From an uncultured Butyrivibrio sp. (GTDB taxonomy: Bacteria; Bacillota; Clostridia; Lachnospirales; Lachnospiraceae): a stretch of DNA of 49,873 bases. The stretch spans positions 1 through 49,873 of the forward strand of contig CAMVLM010000007.1 of assembly GCA_947168335.1 (NCBI GenBank). The letters run 5' to 3'. Positions within the stretch are counted from its first letter, which is position 1. Every line of letters begins with the position of its first letter. Shown piece by piece: positions 1 to 10,200 of the stretch. Below the pieces are notes generated by a model. The model searched no databases and was not told where the DNA came from. It was given only the letters and a program-made list of their open reading frames with translations. The position numbers and the translations under genes were made by a program.

Positions 1-298
1 ATCCGATCTTTTTACTGGGATTCAGGGATGAATAAGGATCCTGAAAAACCATCTGGGCATCCGAATACTTCTGCACAAGCTCTCCCGTATAGTCCCTGTT
101 CATTCCGACAATGGTTTTTGCCAGGGTGGATTTTCCGCAACCAGACTCACCGGCAAGTCCCAGAATCTCCCCCTCGTACACATCAAGATTCACGCCCTTT
201 AATACATGATTCTTTCTTGTTTTACTGAAGGGTGACTTTTTATGATTTTTATAATAGACGTTAAGGTCCTTTATAGTAATAACCTTTTCCTTATCCAT
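1..298 (-). CDS. Oligopeptide/dipeptide ABC transporter ATP-binding protein (OppF/DppF-like), partial at window edge
   Basis: Minus-strand reading from ATG at 298 gives MDKEKVITIKDLNVYYKN...VYEGEILGLAGESGCGKSTLAKTIVGMNRDYTG...QMVFQDPYSSLNPSKKIG: Walker A and Q-loop. Absent from the ORF track because it is truncated. Confidence 0.9.
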   Translation of the reverse strand, partial: MDKEKVITIKDLNVYYKNHKKSPFSKTRKNHVLKGVNLDVYEGEILGLAGESGCGKSTLAKTIVGMNRDYTGELVQKYSDAQMVFQDPYSSLNPSKKIG

Positions 299-346
299 TT
301 AACTCTCCGCTAGTTTTCAGCTTCTCTATCAGCTGAAATATTCCCT

Positions 347-1144
347 TTAAATATCAATCTGTGGAATCGCAGCAATAAGCTTACGGGTATAGCTCATCTT
401 GGGGGATCTGAAAATATCCTCAACGTCGCCTGTCTCAACAATATTACCCGACTGCATAACAATAACTCTCTGGCAGAGCTGCCTTATCAGTGACAGGTCA
501 TGGGAAATGAAAATTATAGCTGTCCCCTTTTCCCTGTTAAGTTTTCTCAAAAGTTCAACTATCTGCGCCTGAATAGTAACATCAAGGGCAGTTGTAGGCT
601 CATCAGCAATCAGTATCCTGGGTTCACCGATCATGGCTGCTGCGATCATGACTCTCTGGCGCATTCCACCGGAAAGCTCATGTGGATACATATTATAGAC
701 TTTTTCCGAGTCCTTTAATCCCACTGCATCCATAATATTTAATGCGCGCCTTTTTCTCTCCGCCTTATCAAGCTCCTTGTGATGAATCCTGAGCGATTCC
801 TCAACCTGCCAGCCAATCTTTTTTACAGGATTAAGGGACGTCATGGGTTCCTGGAAAATAATCGATATCTCATCACCCTGATATGACCTTAAAATATCTC
901 TGTCGCAGGTAAGAAGATCATGCCCGTCAAACATTATCCTTCCGTTTTTAGTAAGGGCATGTCTTTTAAGAAGACCGGCAATTGCCAGTGCGCTCATACT
1001 CTTACCGGAACCTGACTCACCAACGATTCCGACAATTTCACCCTCTTCAAGCATAAGGTCAAAATCCTCAACAACCGTCTCCGGCTTGTCATGATCATGG
1101 AACTCTATATGAAGATCAGTAACATCCAAAATAATCTCACTCAT
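347..1144 (-). CDS. Oligopeptide/dipeptide ABC transporter ATP-binding protein (OppD/DppD-like)
   Basis: GESGSGKSMSALAIAGLL Walker A, LSGGMRQRVMIAAAM signature, LIADEPTTALDVTIQAQI Walker B. Confidence 0.95.
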   Translation of the reverse strand: MSEIILDVTDLHIEFHDHDKPETVVEDFDLMLEEGEIVGIVGESGSGKSMSALAIAGLLKRHALTKNGRIMFDGHDLLTCDRDILRSYQGDEISIIFQEPMTSLNPVKKIGWQVEESLRIHHKELDKAERKRRALNIMDAVGLKDSEKVYNMYPHELSGGMRQRVMIAAAMIGEPRILIADEPTTALDVTIQAQIVELLRKLNREKGTAIIFISHDLSLIRQLCQRVIVMQSGNIVETGDVEDIFRSPKMSYTRKLIAAIPQIDI

Positions 1145-1164
1145 CAGATCAACTCCAAAACGCT

Positions 1165-2004
1165 TTAATACTCGCCTATACGCTTGATTCCCTCACTAAG
1201 GAATGAAAAGCCAAGCACCATGACCACGATCACACAGCCAATGCTGATAACATATCCCGGTCTGTTAAAAAGATAGCCCTGCGCATCTGAAAGCATATTG
1301 CCAAGACTTGCATAAGGCGGCTGCGCTCCTATTCCAAGGAAGCTAAGTCCTGCCTCTGCCAGAACTGCATTATTAAAGCCTATCATCACAGAAGACATCA
1401 AAACTCCAAGTGTGTTGGGAAGTATATGCACAAAGATGATTCTCAGATCAGATACTCCCTGAAGCCTTGCAACTTCGACGTAATCCATATTTTTACATCT
1501 TAAAAATTCTCCCCTTACTATTCTTGCAAAGCTGGGGACAAAAGAAATTCCCAGGGCAATTGCCACCTGATAGGTTCCTGTTCCGAACAGACTGACAAAA
1601 ACCAGAGAAAGCAGAATGCTGGGAAATGCCAGCATGACATCAATAATTCTCATGCTGATCTCATCAAACATACCGCCAAAATAACCTGTTAATGCACCGA
1701 GAATGGTTCCTGCACCTGCTCCTATGAATATAGTTGATGCTGCGATTGCAAGCGTGACTCTGCTTCCGTACATTACCCTGCTGAAAACATCCCTGCCCAT
1801 ATGGTCCGTTCCCATTATGTGCTTTAAGGAAATTCCCTTAAGCTTTGATGAAGCGTCCATCTTTGTAGGAGAATAGGGCATATAGAAGAAGCCCAAAAGC
1901 ACGATAAGCAAAACAATACCGGTAAGAATCATTCCCAGAATAAGGTAATAATTTCTCTTACCGGTGGCTTTGTTTTTCTCAAAAAGAGATAAAAACTTTT
2001 TCAT
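1165..2004 (-). CDS. Dipeptide/oligopeptide ABC permease (DppC-like)
   Basis: Multi-TM protein with GTDHMGRDVFSRVMYGSR and the EAGLSFLGIGAQPPYASLGNML motif of DppC/OppC permeases; overlaps the upstream permease. Confidence 0.93.
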   Translation of the reverse strand: MKKFLSLFEKNKATGKRNYYLILGMILTGIVLLIVLLGFFYMPYSPTKMDASSKLKGISLKHIMGTDHMGRDVFSRVMYGSRVTLAIAASTIFIGAGAGTILGALTGYFGGMFDEISMRIIDVMLAFPSILLSLVFVSLFGTGTYQVAIALGISFVPSFARIVRGEFLRCKNMDYVEVARLQGVSDLRIIFVHILPNTLGVLMSSVMIGFNNAVLAEAGLSFLGIGAQPPYASLGNMLSDAQGYLFNRPGYVISIGCVIVVMVLGFSFLSEGIKRIGEY

Positions 2005-2945
2005 TCCTCCACCTCGATTCTGGGATCAATTAATCTGTAAATAATATCAACCAGAAGGTTTATGATAAGCACCATAATGGCAACCCCCATTATGATTGCT
2101 TCTACAACCGGATAATCCCTATTGTTTATGGATGTAAGAAGTATTCTGCTTATTCCGGGAATTCCGAAAACCTGCTCTATAACAATACTTCCGGCAACCA
2201 TATCTGAAAGTGCCATTCCCATAAAGGTAACTACGGGTATCATGGCATTTTTAAGCACATGAAGATACAATACTGCATTTGTGGTATTGCCTCTGCTATA
2301 CGCCGTTCTTGTATAATCTTTTCCCGCTTCCTCTATTACGGAGCCCCTAAGAAGCTTCGTTGCCATGGCAGCCTTTGGCAATGCAATTGCAAAAGCCGGT
2401 GGAATAAGATATTTCAGAAAAGCTCCAAAATTCTTTGTATATGAAACGTATCCGCCCGGTGTGAAAAGTTTAAATATTATTCCGAAAACAAAGGTAATAA
2501 GAATACCTGAGAAAAAGGGCGGAATAGCCATTATTATCTGATTTATTACGGAAATAATATGATCCATTATTCCGTTTTCATGCTTGGCAATATAGATTCC
2601 AAGCGGAATAGACGTTACAACCATGATCAAAAAGCTCATCACTGCAAGCGTCAGTGTAATCGGTATTTTCTCAGCGATCATACCTTTTACGGGCACCTTA
2701 TAATCATAAGATGTTCCCATATCTCCTTTGAGGAAAGAAGAAAACCATCTGAAATACTGGACAAAGAAGGGATCATTCAATCCCATTTTTTCTCTGTAAG
2801 AAGCTATAAGCTCCGGTGTTGCCTCTGTCCCAAACATTCTGGTAACAGGATCACCGGGAATAAGACTGAAAGCTAAAAACACGCATATGGATACTACCAA
2901 TAAAGTCAGCGCCATGCTTAGTACTTTTTTCAGTATGTATCTCAT
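2001..2945 (-). CDS. Dipeptide/oligopeptide ABC permease (DppB-like)
   Basis: MRYILKKVLSMALTLLVVSICVFLAFSLIPGDP N-terminus typical of DppB/OppB; operon context. Confidence 0.94.
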   Translation of the reverse strand: MRYILKKVLSMALTLLVVSICVFLAFSLIPGDPVTRMFGTEATPELIASYREKMGLNDPFFVQYFRWFSSFLKGDMGTSYDYKVPVKGMIAEKIPITLTLAVMSFLIMVVTSIPLGIYIAKHENGIMDHIISVINQIIMAIPPFFSGILITFVFGIIFKLFTPGGYVSYTKNFGAFLKYLIPPAFAIALPKAAMATKLLRGSVIEEAGKDYTRTAYSRGNTTNAVLYLHVLKNAMIPVVTFMGMALSDMVAGSIVIEQVFGIPGISRILLTSINNRDYPVVEAIIMGVAIMVLIINLLVDIIYRLIDPRIEVEE

Positions 2946-2993
2946 ATGCGTATTCCTCTTAGTTTTCTAAAAGATTTAGTAACTTAGTTACTA

Positions 2994-4601
2994 TTACTGC
3001 GCAGGTTTAATCTTTGAGTAATCCTGTGCATAAAGCGGATAAAATTTATATCCTGCAAATTTCTTGTTAAGAACTACGAATTCAGGCAGATCCTGAATGT
3101 AAACATTTGCAGCGGTCTGTGAAAGTATTTTCTCACATTCCTTATATTTTGCAGTCTTTTCATTATCATCAACAGCTTCAATTGCTGCCTTAAGTGCTGC
3201 ATCATAATCATCATTCTTGTAGTTGATAAAGTTATTGTGTGCATCTGATGCAAATCTTGAGAGAAGTGCATAAGCTGTAAGTGTAGATGCATCAACACCA
3301 ACTACTGTTGACTGGAAGTTACGGTTTGTGTAAACATCATCAAGCCATGTATTCCACTCAACTTCCTGAATTGTTGCATTTACTCCGATTTCCTTGAACT
3401 GTTCAACAAGTACCTGTGCTGTATCAACGTGCTGTGTATAGTTTGAAGGAACAGTGATCGTGAAATCAAAACCATTGGGATATCCTGCCTCAGCAAGAAG
3501 CTCCTTAGCCTTAGCAACATCCTGGTTGTAAGTATCATTGAGGCTCTCATCAAAATACTTACCAAATGAAGGGAACATACTACTTCCAATCTCTGTACCC
3601 TTACCATCAGATACAAAATCCATTATTGTCTGAGGGTCAATCGCATAGCAGAGAGCCTGACGCACCTGTTCATTGTTAAAAGGCTCAACCGCATTGTTAA
3701 GGTACAGTGCCTGTACAAGATTCATGGTTCCTTCATATACTTCGAAATTATCTGAAAGCTGTGAAACCTGAGCACTTGTCACTCTTGCATACATATCAAT
3801 TGATCCGCCCTCAAGGTCCATAACCACTGAATCAGCGTTAGCCTCAACCTTAAGTGTAATATCTTTGATATATGCAGCCTCTCCCCAATATTCATCAAAC
3901 TTTGTCAGAATGATATTCTCCTGGGGTGAGCGTGATACAAACTTATAAGGGCCTGTTCCTATAGGATTACCTTCGGGGTCCTGATTGTTTGCAGGAATGA
4001 TAGCTACAGTCATATACGCAAGAAACTCAGTATTAGCTTCCTTAAGTGTAAGAACTATTGTAGAATCATCCGGTGTCTCAACACTTTCAATATTAGAAAA
4101 TGCCGATATCAATGGATCAGTTCCATCAGTACCGGCATTACGTTCAATTGAATATTTAACGTCTGCAACCGTAACCACTGACCCATCATGGAACTTAACT
4201 CCATCTCTCAAAGTGAATGTGTACACCTTTGCATCATCTGATATTGTGTAGTCACTGGCGATAGCAGGCTGAAGATTACCGTCTGTATCAGGCTTTACAA
4301 GTCCTTCATATACATTGAAAAGAACTTCACGGGTTCCCGCAGCTTTTGCAATGTGGGGATCCATGCTGTCAATGTCCTGAGGAATACCAATGGTAATCTC
4401 TGAAAGATCATCAGAAGTCTGGCTGCCTGCTCCTTCCGCTTTGCTGTCCGCTTCAGAACTTGCACTTTCGGTAGCGTTTGAGCTGCCTGCTCCATCATCT
4501 TCTGCCTTTTTACTTGAGCATCCGCCCAATGTAAGAGTCAGTGCCGTTAACACAACTAAAAGAGTTGAAAGGCTTCTCCTTCCGAAACTTTTCTTCATCA
4601 T
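2994..4601 (-). CDS. Peptide ABC transporter substrate-binding lipoprotein (SBP_bac_5 family)
   Basis: Lipobox LTLGGCSS; SBP_bac_5-like VYEGLVKPD and FTLRDGVKFHDGSVVTVADVKYSIER. ORF opens at 4640, but MMKKSFGRRS at 4601 has an AGAAGGA SD-like sequence and a proper signal peptide. Confidence 0.93.
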   Translation of the reverse strand: MMKKSFGRRSLSTLLVVLTALTLTLGGCSSKKAEDDGAGSSNATESASSEADSKAEGAGSQTSDDLSEITIGIPQDIDSMDPHIAKAAGTREVLFNVYEGLVKPDTDGNLQPAIASDYTISDDAKVYTFTLRDGVKFHDGSVVTVADVKYSIERNAGTDGTDPLISAFSNIESVETPDDSTIVLTLKEANTEFLAYMTVAIIPANNQDPEGNPIGTGPYKFVSRSPQENIILTKFDEYWGEAAYIKDITLKVEANADSVVMDLEGGSIDMYARVTSAQVSQLSDNFEVYEGTMNLVQALYLNNAVEPFNNEQVRQALCYAIDPQTIMDFVSDGKGTEIGSSMFPSFGKYFDESLNDTYNQDVAKAKELLAEAGYPNGFDFTITVPSNYTQHVDTAQVLVEQFKEIGVNATIQEVEWNTWLDDVYTNRNFQSTVVGVDASTLTAYALLSRFASDAHNNFINYKNDDYDAALKAAIEAVDDNEKTAKYKECEKILSQTAANVYIQDLPEFVVLNKKFAGYKFYPLYAQDYSKIKPAQ

Positions 4602-4741
4602 GTTACAATCCTTCTTTCTGTATTTAATTTTTGGGTGCACCTCAACTATACGGAAAGAAGCGTGTCATGTCAAGTTACGGCTACGGTATATTCTCACGAA
4701 TCACACACTTGCTGCGTGATTCTGCTGTGAATAGTTACGTT

Positions 4742-5254
4742 TTATTCTTTTTTAAGTAAAGGTGTACTCTTATCCGTAGCATCGGTGATGACACCCTCTT
4801 CTTCCTTCTCAAGGACGATCTTTAATTCATCCATGAATGTATTTACGTCTTTAAATTCGCGATAAACCGAAGCAAATCTCACGTAAGCTACAGGATCAAG
4901 ATTCTTCATCTTATCCATGCAGAGCTCACCAATGATACGGCTGGGGATTTCCTTCTGCTCAAGGTTAAATACCTCAGTTTCAACAGCATCAACTATCTGT
5001 GTTATCTGTTCTGCACTGACAGGTCTCTTATGACATGCGCGAAGAACTCCCGCTTCAATCTTGGCGCGATTATAAGGTTCACGATTATTATCCTTTTTGA
5101 TAACGATAAGAGGGATGGTTTCAACCTTCTCATAGGTAGTAAACCTCTTGCCACAGGAATCGCATACACGCCTCCTTCTGATGGAAGTATTCTCATCAGC
5201 AGGCCTTGAATCGATTACACGAGTGTTGTCTTTACCGCAAAATGGACATTTCAT
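4742..5254 (-). CDS. nrdR: Transcriptional repressor NrdR
   Basis: MKCPFCGKDNTRVIDSRPADENTSIRRRRVCDSCGKRFTTYEKVE zinc ribbon plus ATP-cone. Start chosen at MKCPFC (5254) rather than ORF start 5284. Confidence 0.95.
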   Translation of the reverse strand: MKCPFCGKDNTRVIDSRPADENTSIRRRRVCDSCGKRFTTYEKVETIPLIVIKKDNNREPYNRAKIEAGVLRACHKRPVSAEQITQIVDAVETEVFNLEQKEIPSRIIGELCMDKMKNLDPVAYVRFASVYREFKDVNTFMDELKIVLEKEEEGVITDATDKSTPLLKKE

Positions 5255-5442
5255 ACTACAAACCTTTCCGTGTATTGCACACAATCAATGTCAATATTTT
5301 GGGGCATAAAAAATCACCCACACAATCTATTGTAACATCATTTATCGTAATAATCCACAAAAAAAAATCATATTTTGTACATATTTTCATAACATTTATA
5401 TGTTAGCCGGGACTGATGCACAAATGTATCCAGAAAGTAAAA

Positions 5443-5471
5443 AGGAACAGTCGCTATCTGCGACTGTTCCT
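5443..5471 (-). terminator. Intrinsic terminator after ftsZ
   Basis: Perfect 12-bp inverted repeat AGGAACAGTCGC-tatct-GCGACTGTTCCT; read on minus it runs into CCTTTTTACTTT just past the ftsZ stop. Confidence 0.88.
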
Positions 5472-5494
5472 GAATATTTCATAGCACTATCTGA

Positions 5495-6739
5495 TTATTT
5501 CTTCTGTAAGAAATCCGGAATTTTAAGGCTCTTAGCTTCTACTGAACTGCGAACCTCAGGTGGACGGTTAAGTCCTGAAACAGGTCTTGCTGTCTGAGGT
5601 GCAGGATTCACATTTGCAGGCTGTACAGTTTTCTGTGCAGGAGCCGACTGCAATGTGCTGATTGTAGGCTGAACTGTTGCTGTCTGAGCCGGCTGCTGAG
5701 GTGTAACAGTTACTGTAGGCTGAGGCTGAGGTGCGGGAGTAGGCTGTGCCTGCGCAACCTGCGGCTTAGGTGTCGGAACAGCATTGTGCTTATCCTCGAT
5801 ACCTGTTGCAATAACAGTAACATTACATGTATCAGACATGGTCTCATCATACATTGCACCGAAGATGATGTTTGCATCATCTCCTGCAAGATTACGAATG
5901 TAATCAGCAGCAAGTGAACCATCCATAAGTGAAATATCACCGGATACATTGATGATGACATTGGATGCACCATTGATCTTTGTCTCAAGAAGAGGTGATT
6001 CAACCGCCATCTTAACAGCGTCTGTAGCCTTGTCATCACCCTTACCGGAACCAATTCCGATATGAGCAATTCCCTTATCCTTCATGACAGTCTGTACGTC
6101 AGCGAAGTCAAGGTTGATTGCTGCAGGAACATTGATAAGATCAGTGATTCCCTGAACAGCCTGCTGAAGTACCTCATCTGCCTTCTTAAGGGCATCAGGC
6201 ATTGTTGTACGTCTGTCAACAATCTGAAGAAGCTTATCATTAGGAATAACGATAAGTGTATCTACATTGTTCTTTATTGTGTTAATTCCGTTGAGTGCGT
6301 TCTGCATACGTACTCTGGCCTCAAAAGCGAAAGGCTTGGTGACAACACCAACAGTAAGAATACCCATCTCTTTTGCAAGCTTAGCAACAACAGGAGCTGC
6401 ACCGGTACCTGTACCGCCACCCATACCACAGGTAACGAATACCATGTCTGCTCCCTTGAGAGCAGCAGAAATTTCCTCCATGCTCTCCTCTGCAGCCTTC
6501 TGACCGATTTCAGGCTTGGCACCTGCACCAAGTCCCTTAGTCAGTTTCTCTCCGATCTGTAAAAGCTTTGGTGCTTTACAGAGCTGAAGAGCCTGCTTAT
6601 CAGTATTAATTCCGATGAATTCAACACCGGAAATGTTTTCTTCTACCATTCTATTTACAGCGTTATTGCCTGCACCGCCAACCCCAACAACTATGATCTT
6701 GGCACCGGACTCTGCCTCGTTCGACTTAATTTCAAGCAA
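5495..6739 (-). CDS. ftsZ: Cell division protein FtsZ
   Basis: [29 protein letters not shown] tubulin signature, [14 protein letters not shown], Pro/Gln-rich linker, C-terminal peptide [10 protein letters not shown]. Confidence 0.98.
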   Translation of the reverse strand: MLEIKSNEAESGAKIIVVGVGGAGNNAVNRMVEENISGVEFIGINTDKQALQLCKAPKLLQIGEKLTKGLGAGAKPEIGQKAAEESMEEISAALKGADMVFVTCGMGGGTGTGAAPVVAKLAKEMGILTVGVVTKPFAFEARVRMQNALNGINTIKNNVDTLIVIPNDKLLQIVDRRTTMPDALKKADEVLQQAVQGITDLINVPAAINLDFADVQTVMKDKGIAHIGIGSGKGDDKATDAVKMAVESPLLETKINGASNVIINVSGDISLMDGSLAADYIRNLAGDDANIIFGAMYDETMSDTCNVTVIATGIEDKHNAVPTPKPQVAQAQPTPAPQPQPTVTVTPQQPAQTATVQPTISTLQSAPAQKTVQPANVNPAPQTARPVSGLNRPPEVRSSVEAKSLKIPDFLQKK

Positions 6740-6817
6740 GATAGTGCTCCTCCTTCATAACTAAAACTCCTACAAGCTATATTATAATTTTTTTAGCAAA
6801 TTTACAACCTAGAATTT

Positions 6818-7615
6818 TTATTTTTTCTCTTCAAAGGTAATGTTCTGAGTATTTGAATTATAGTCTGACATTTCTAAAATACCGCTCTTTCCCTCAAGTT
6901 TCGGTAATATGTACTGTAGCTGTATGATTTTCTCGTCGATGTTTTCGTTAGTTCCCAAACTCACCTCGACATCCTGAAAATACAGGTACATGCGATATTC
7001 GCTGTCAAAAAATATTTTATCCACTCCAATGTTATATTTGGTCAGAAGCTGTGTTATATCAAGAATTTCCGCAAAAACTTCCTGATTTTCCACCGGAAGC
7101 TTCTCATGGATCACAACATAATCAAATGTAAGCCCCAAAACAAGCGGGACATCAGATGACGCCTCAGAAGAGGTTTCAACAACTATGCCGTCTCTGTCAA
7201 AATAAATATACCGGTCAAGATACTTAACATATCCCGCAACCGCCTTTTCATAGACATTTATACGGATTGTATCAGGTGAAAGCACCTCCACATCCATCTT
7301 TTCCACAAACGGAATACCGGTAATATCCTTATCTCTGTATTTAAACGAAAGATAAAGCGAATTTTTACCAAGGCGTCCCGTCATGACCATATCAAGTATT
7401 TCCTGGTCGGTATAATGGGTATTCCCGTCAACATAGGCATTTACAACCGTATAGTTCCTGTAAATGTATATGCAGGCACTGAGAATGGCTATAAAAAGGA
7501 TAAAAACAAATGCGCCTATGATAAAAAGACTTTTATGTAAGCGAAGCAGCTCCCCGAAATCAATCCGGGGAGCGTATGCCCTTGTCCTTTTAGCACGCAT
7601 TCGTCTTCTAATCAT
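6818..7615 (-). CDS. Cell division protein FtsQ/DivIB (POTRA)
   Basis: Single N-terminal TM after a basic segment, POTRA-like VNAYVDGNTHYTDQEILDMV; located between ftsW and ftsZ. Confidence 0.85.
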   Translation of the reverse strand: MIRRRMRAKRTRAYAPRIDFGELLRLHKSLFIIGAFVFILFIAILSACIYIYRNYTVVNAYVDGNTHYTDQEILDMVMTGRLGKNSLYLSFKYRDKDITGIPFVEKMDVEVLSPDTIRINVYEKAVAGYVKYLDRYIYFDRDGIVVETSSEASSDVPLVLGLTFDYVVIHEKLPVENQEVFAEILDITQLLTKYNIGVDKIFFDSEYRMYLYFQDVEVSLGTNENIDEKIIQLQYILPKLEGKSGILEMSDYNSNTQNITFEEKK

Positions 7616-7649
7616 CAGTAATAACCTATATAATCCTTTACGAAATCAC

Positions 7650-8798
7650 TCAAATTTCAATAGTTCTTGCAACGTTAAACACGATACCTATTTCTGTCAG
7701 AAGGAACAACGTAGCACTTCCTCCATAACTGATAAACGGCAATGTAATACCTGTGTTGGGTATAGTGTTGGTAACAACCGCAACATTAAGGATAACCTGC
7801 AGGGCAATATGTCCTATTATACCGATTACAAGAAGTGCACTGTACATATCAGGTGCGTTATTTGCAACGATTATCATACGCCACAAAAGAAGCACAAACA
7901 TGAAAAGTACAGCAATGGATCCAAACAGTCCCAGCTCCTCGCAGATTATGGAAAAAATCATGTCGTTCTGAGCTTCAGGAATAAATCCCAGCTTCTGCAT
8001 ACTCTCGCCAAGTCCCTTGCCGAATACTCCGCCGGAACCGATCGCATAAAGTGCCTGCAGCGTCTGATAGCCCTTACCATTGACATAAGCCTCAGGATCA
8101 AGCCATGCAAGAATACGAACAAAACGATAGTTAAGTTCGCTGTTATAACCAGCTTTTGCAACAACAAAAACCACAATTGCCGCAAATCCCAGAATTCCCG
8201 AGACGATAATAACAAATCTTCTGTAACCGGGAGTAGACACAAACAGCATGACAAAGGCTATTCCCATTATGATAATTGCAGAACTCAGGTTATCCGTACA
8301 TTTCAAAACCGCAAGTGCTATCGGAAGCGGAACAAGCATGACAGTCCAAAAGCCCCTGGGTGTGGCAATTTTCCTGTTAAGTCTGTCAATCAGTGTAGCA
8401 AGTGCAATGATCATACCAAGCTTTGCAATCTCAGCCGGCTGAATTGACAAGCCGCCAATTATAAGCCATCTTCTGGCACCATTAACCTCTTTTCCCAGCG
8501 GTGTTTCAACCAGCATAACCACTATCCCCGAAATAAAATAAATCGGTACCGCAAAACGCTTATAAATGCGCGTAGGGATCCTGGAAACCAGTGCCATAAC
8601 AAATAATCCGAATACTGTAAATGCAAGCTGTCTTTTAAAGTAATAAGCCGAATCCGAATAATCCAAAGCTGCCTCGTATGAACTTGTTGAATAAAGCATT
8701 ATAAGTCCGAAGGTAAGCAAAAACAGCACAATAAAAATCATACTGTAATCAACATAATATTCCTTCTCCGTCCGCTTAGCTGTTTTTACAGCCTGCAT
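7650..8798 (-). CDS. Peptidoglycan glycosyltransferase FtsW/SpoVE (SEDS family)
   Basis: Multi-TM; LIIGGLSIQPAEIAKLGMI, FIPEAQNDMIFSIICEELGLFG and NTGITLPFISYGGSATLFLL motifs. Confidence 0.95.
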   Translation of the reverse strand: MQAVKTAKRTEKEYYVDYSMIFIVLFLLTFGLIMLYSTSSYEAALDYSDSAYYFKRQLAFTVFGLFVMALVSRIPTRIYKRFAVPIYFISGIVVMLVETPLGKEVNGARRWLIIGGLSIQPAEIAKLGMIIALATLIDRLNRKIATPRGFWTVMLVPLPIALAVLKCTDNLSSAIIIMGIAFVMLFVSTPGYRRFVIIVSGILGFAAIVVFVVAKAGYNSELNYRFVRILAWLDPEAYVNGKGYQTLQALYAIGSGGVFGKGLGESMQKLGFIPEAQNDMIFSIICEELGLFGSIAVLFMFVLLLWRMIIVANNAPDMYSALLVIGIIGHIALQVILNVAVVTNTIPNTGITLPFISYGGSATLFLLTEIGIVFNVARTIEI

Positions 8799-8809
8799 AT
8801 AAATCCCCC

Positions 8810-10180
8810 CTACAGACTATTTACATAGTCTTTAAACTGTTTTCCCCTGACTTCATAGCTTGGGAACATGTCCCAGCTTGCACATGCAGGGGATAAAAGA
8901 ACCGCCTCTCCGTCCTTCGCATTTTTACTGCAGAACTCAAGTGCATCTTTATAAGAGTCCATAAACACATAGTCATGGAAGCCGTGTTTGTCTGCACAAT
9001 CAGCTATTTTCTGCTTTGTTGCGCCGATGAGTACAAGTTTTTTAACCTTGCCGTCAAAAGCCTCTATCCATTCATCATATTCGCTGCCTTTGTCATATCC
9101 GCCTCCGATAAGATAAGTAGGCTTATCCATGGCCTTTATACCCTGAATGGCAGCATCCGGGTTGGTTCCCTTGGAGTCGTTGTAGTAATCAACTCCGTTT
9201 TTTGTGGCAACGAATTCAATTCTGTGCTCAACCGCCTTAAAATCATGTACAACAGAAAGGATAGTCTCCATAGGTACATTCATGGCGCGTCCCATGGCAA
9301 TTGCTGCCATAACATTCTGTATATTACAGCTTCCCACAAGATTCATATCGTGGATATTCATAACTCTTGTGGCATTGCCGTTTTCTGCAAAGAATATCTC
9401 CTCTCCATCCTGGTAATAGCCGTTCTCAAGTTTATGTTCAGTTGAGAAAAATACGACTGTCGCAGGACATCTGTCCGCAAAATTCCTTGTATATTCATTA
9501 TCATAATTAAGAACACAGACATCATCCTTTGTCTGATTATTGGTGATATTCTCCTTCATGGCTGCATAGCATTCCATGGTATGATGTCTGTTCAAATGAT
9601 CGGGTGTAATGTTAAGAATAGCTGAAACACAGGCGTGGAAATTCTCCACAGCTTCAAGCTGGAAGCTGCTGATCTCACCGATTGAAACAGTATCATCAGT
9701 CATCTCCATGGCTCTCTCAGCATATGAATATCCTATATTTCCAACCACATAGGTAGAAGCAAAATGTGCTTTCATAATTTCTCCTACAAGCGTGGTTGTT
9801 GTGGTCTTGCCATTTGTTCCTGTGATGGCCACCATTCTTCCTTTTGCAAAATTATAAGCAAGCTCTATCTCACTCCAGACAGGAATACCGGCCTCCTTAA
9901 CGCGCAGCATTACAGGCGAGTCCATGGGAACTGCCGGACTTGGCACCACAAGTGCAATTTCTTTTAACTTCTCATCGGAAAGTTCGCCTATGATAATCTC
10001 GGGATTCTCACCCTTATAACCCTCGAGCTTTGTCCTTATTTCTCTTTCATATACTTTTGTATTTTCATCCAAAATTACCGGAATTGCGTGTGCTTTTCCC
10101 AAAAGCTTTGCACTTCCTATTCCGGAAATACCGGTTCCTATTACAAGTACTTTCTGTCCAACAATTTCACTTGCTTTCAT
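8810..10180 (-). CDS. murD: UDP-N-acetylmuramoylalanine--D-glutamate ligase
   Basis: VAITGTNGKTTTTTLVGEI P-loop, LNITPDHLNRHHTMECYAAMK, YNDSKGTNPDAAIQGI; dcw context. Confidence 0.97.
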   Translation of the reverse strand: MKASEIVGQKVLVIGTGISGIGSAKLLGKAHAIPVILDENTKVYEREIRTKLEGYKGENPEIIIGELSDEKLKEIALVVPSPAVPMDSPVMLRVKEAGIPVWSEIELAYNFAKGRMVAITGTNGKTTTTTLVGEIMKAHFASTYVVGNIGYSYAERAMEMTDDTVSIGEISSFQLEAVENFHACVSAILNITPDHLNRHHTMECYAAMKENITNNQTKDDVCVLNYDNEYTRNFADRCPATVVFFSTEHKLENGYYQDGEEIFFAENGNATRVMNIHDMNLVGSCNIQNVMAAIAMGRAMNVPMETILSVVHDFKAVEHRIEFVATKNGVDYYNDSKGTNPDAAIQGIKAMDKPTYLIGGGYDKGSEYDEWIEAFDGKVKKLVLIGATKQKIADCADKHGFHDYVFMDSYKDALEFCSKNAKDGEAVLLSPACASWDMFPSYEVRGKQFKDYVNSL

Positions 10181-10200
10181 ATCCAGCTCCTTTTTTATAA

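Noticed and set aside
5255-5345. Possible NrdR boxes upstream of nrdR (TGTGT/ACACA-like words)
   Set aside because: No pair of properly spaced 16-bp palindromic boxes could be identified by eye.
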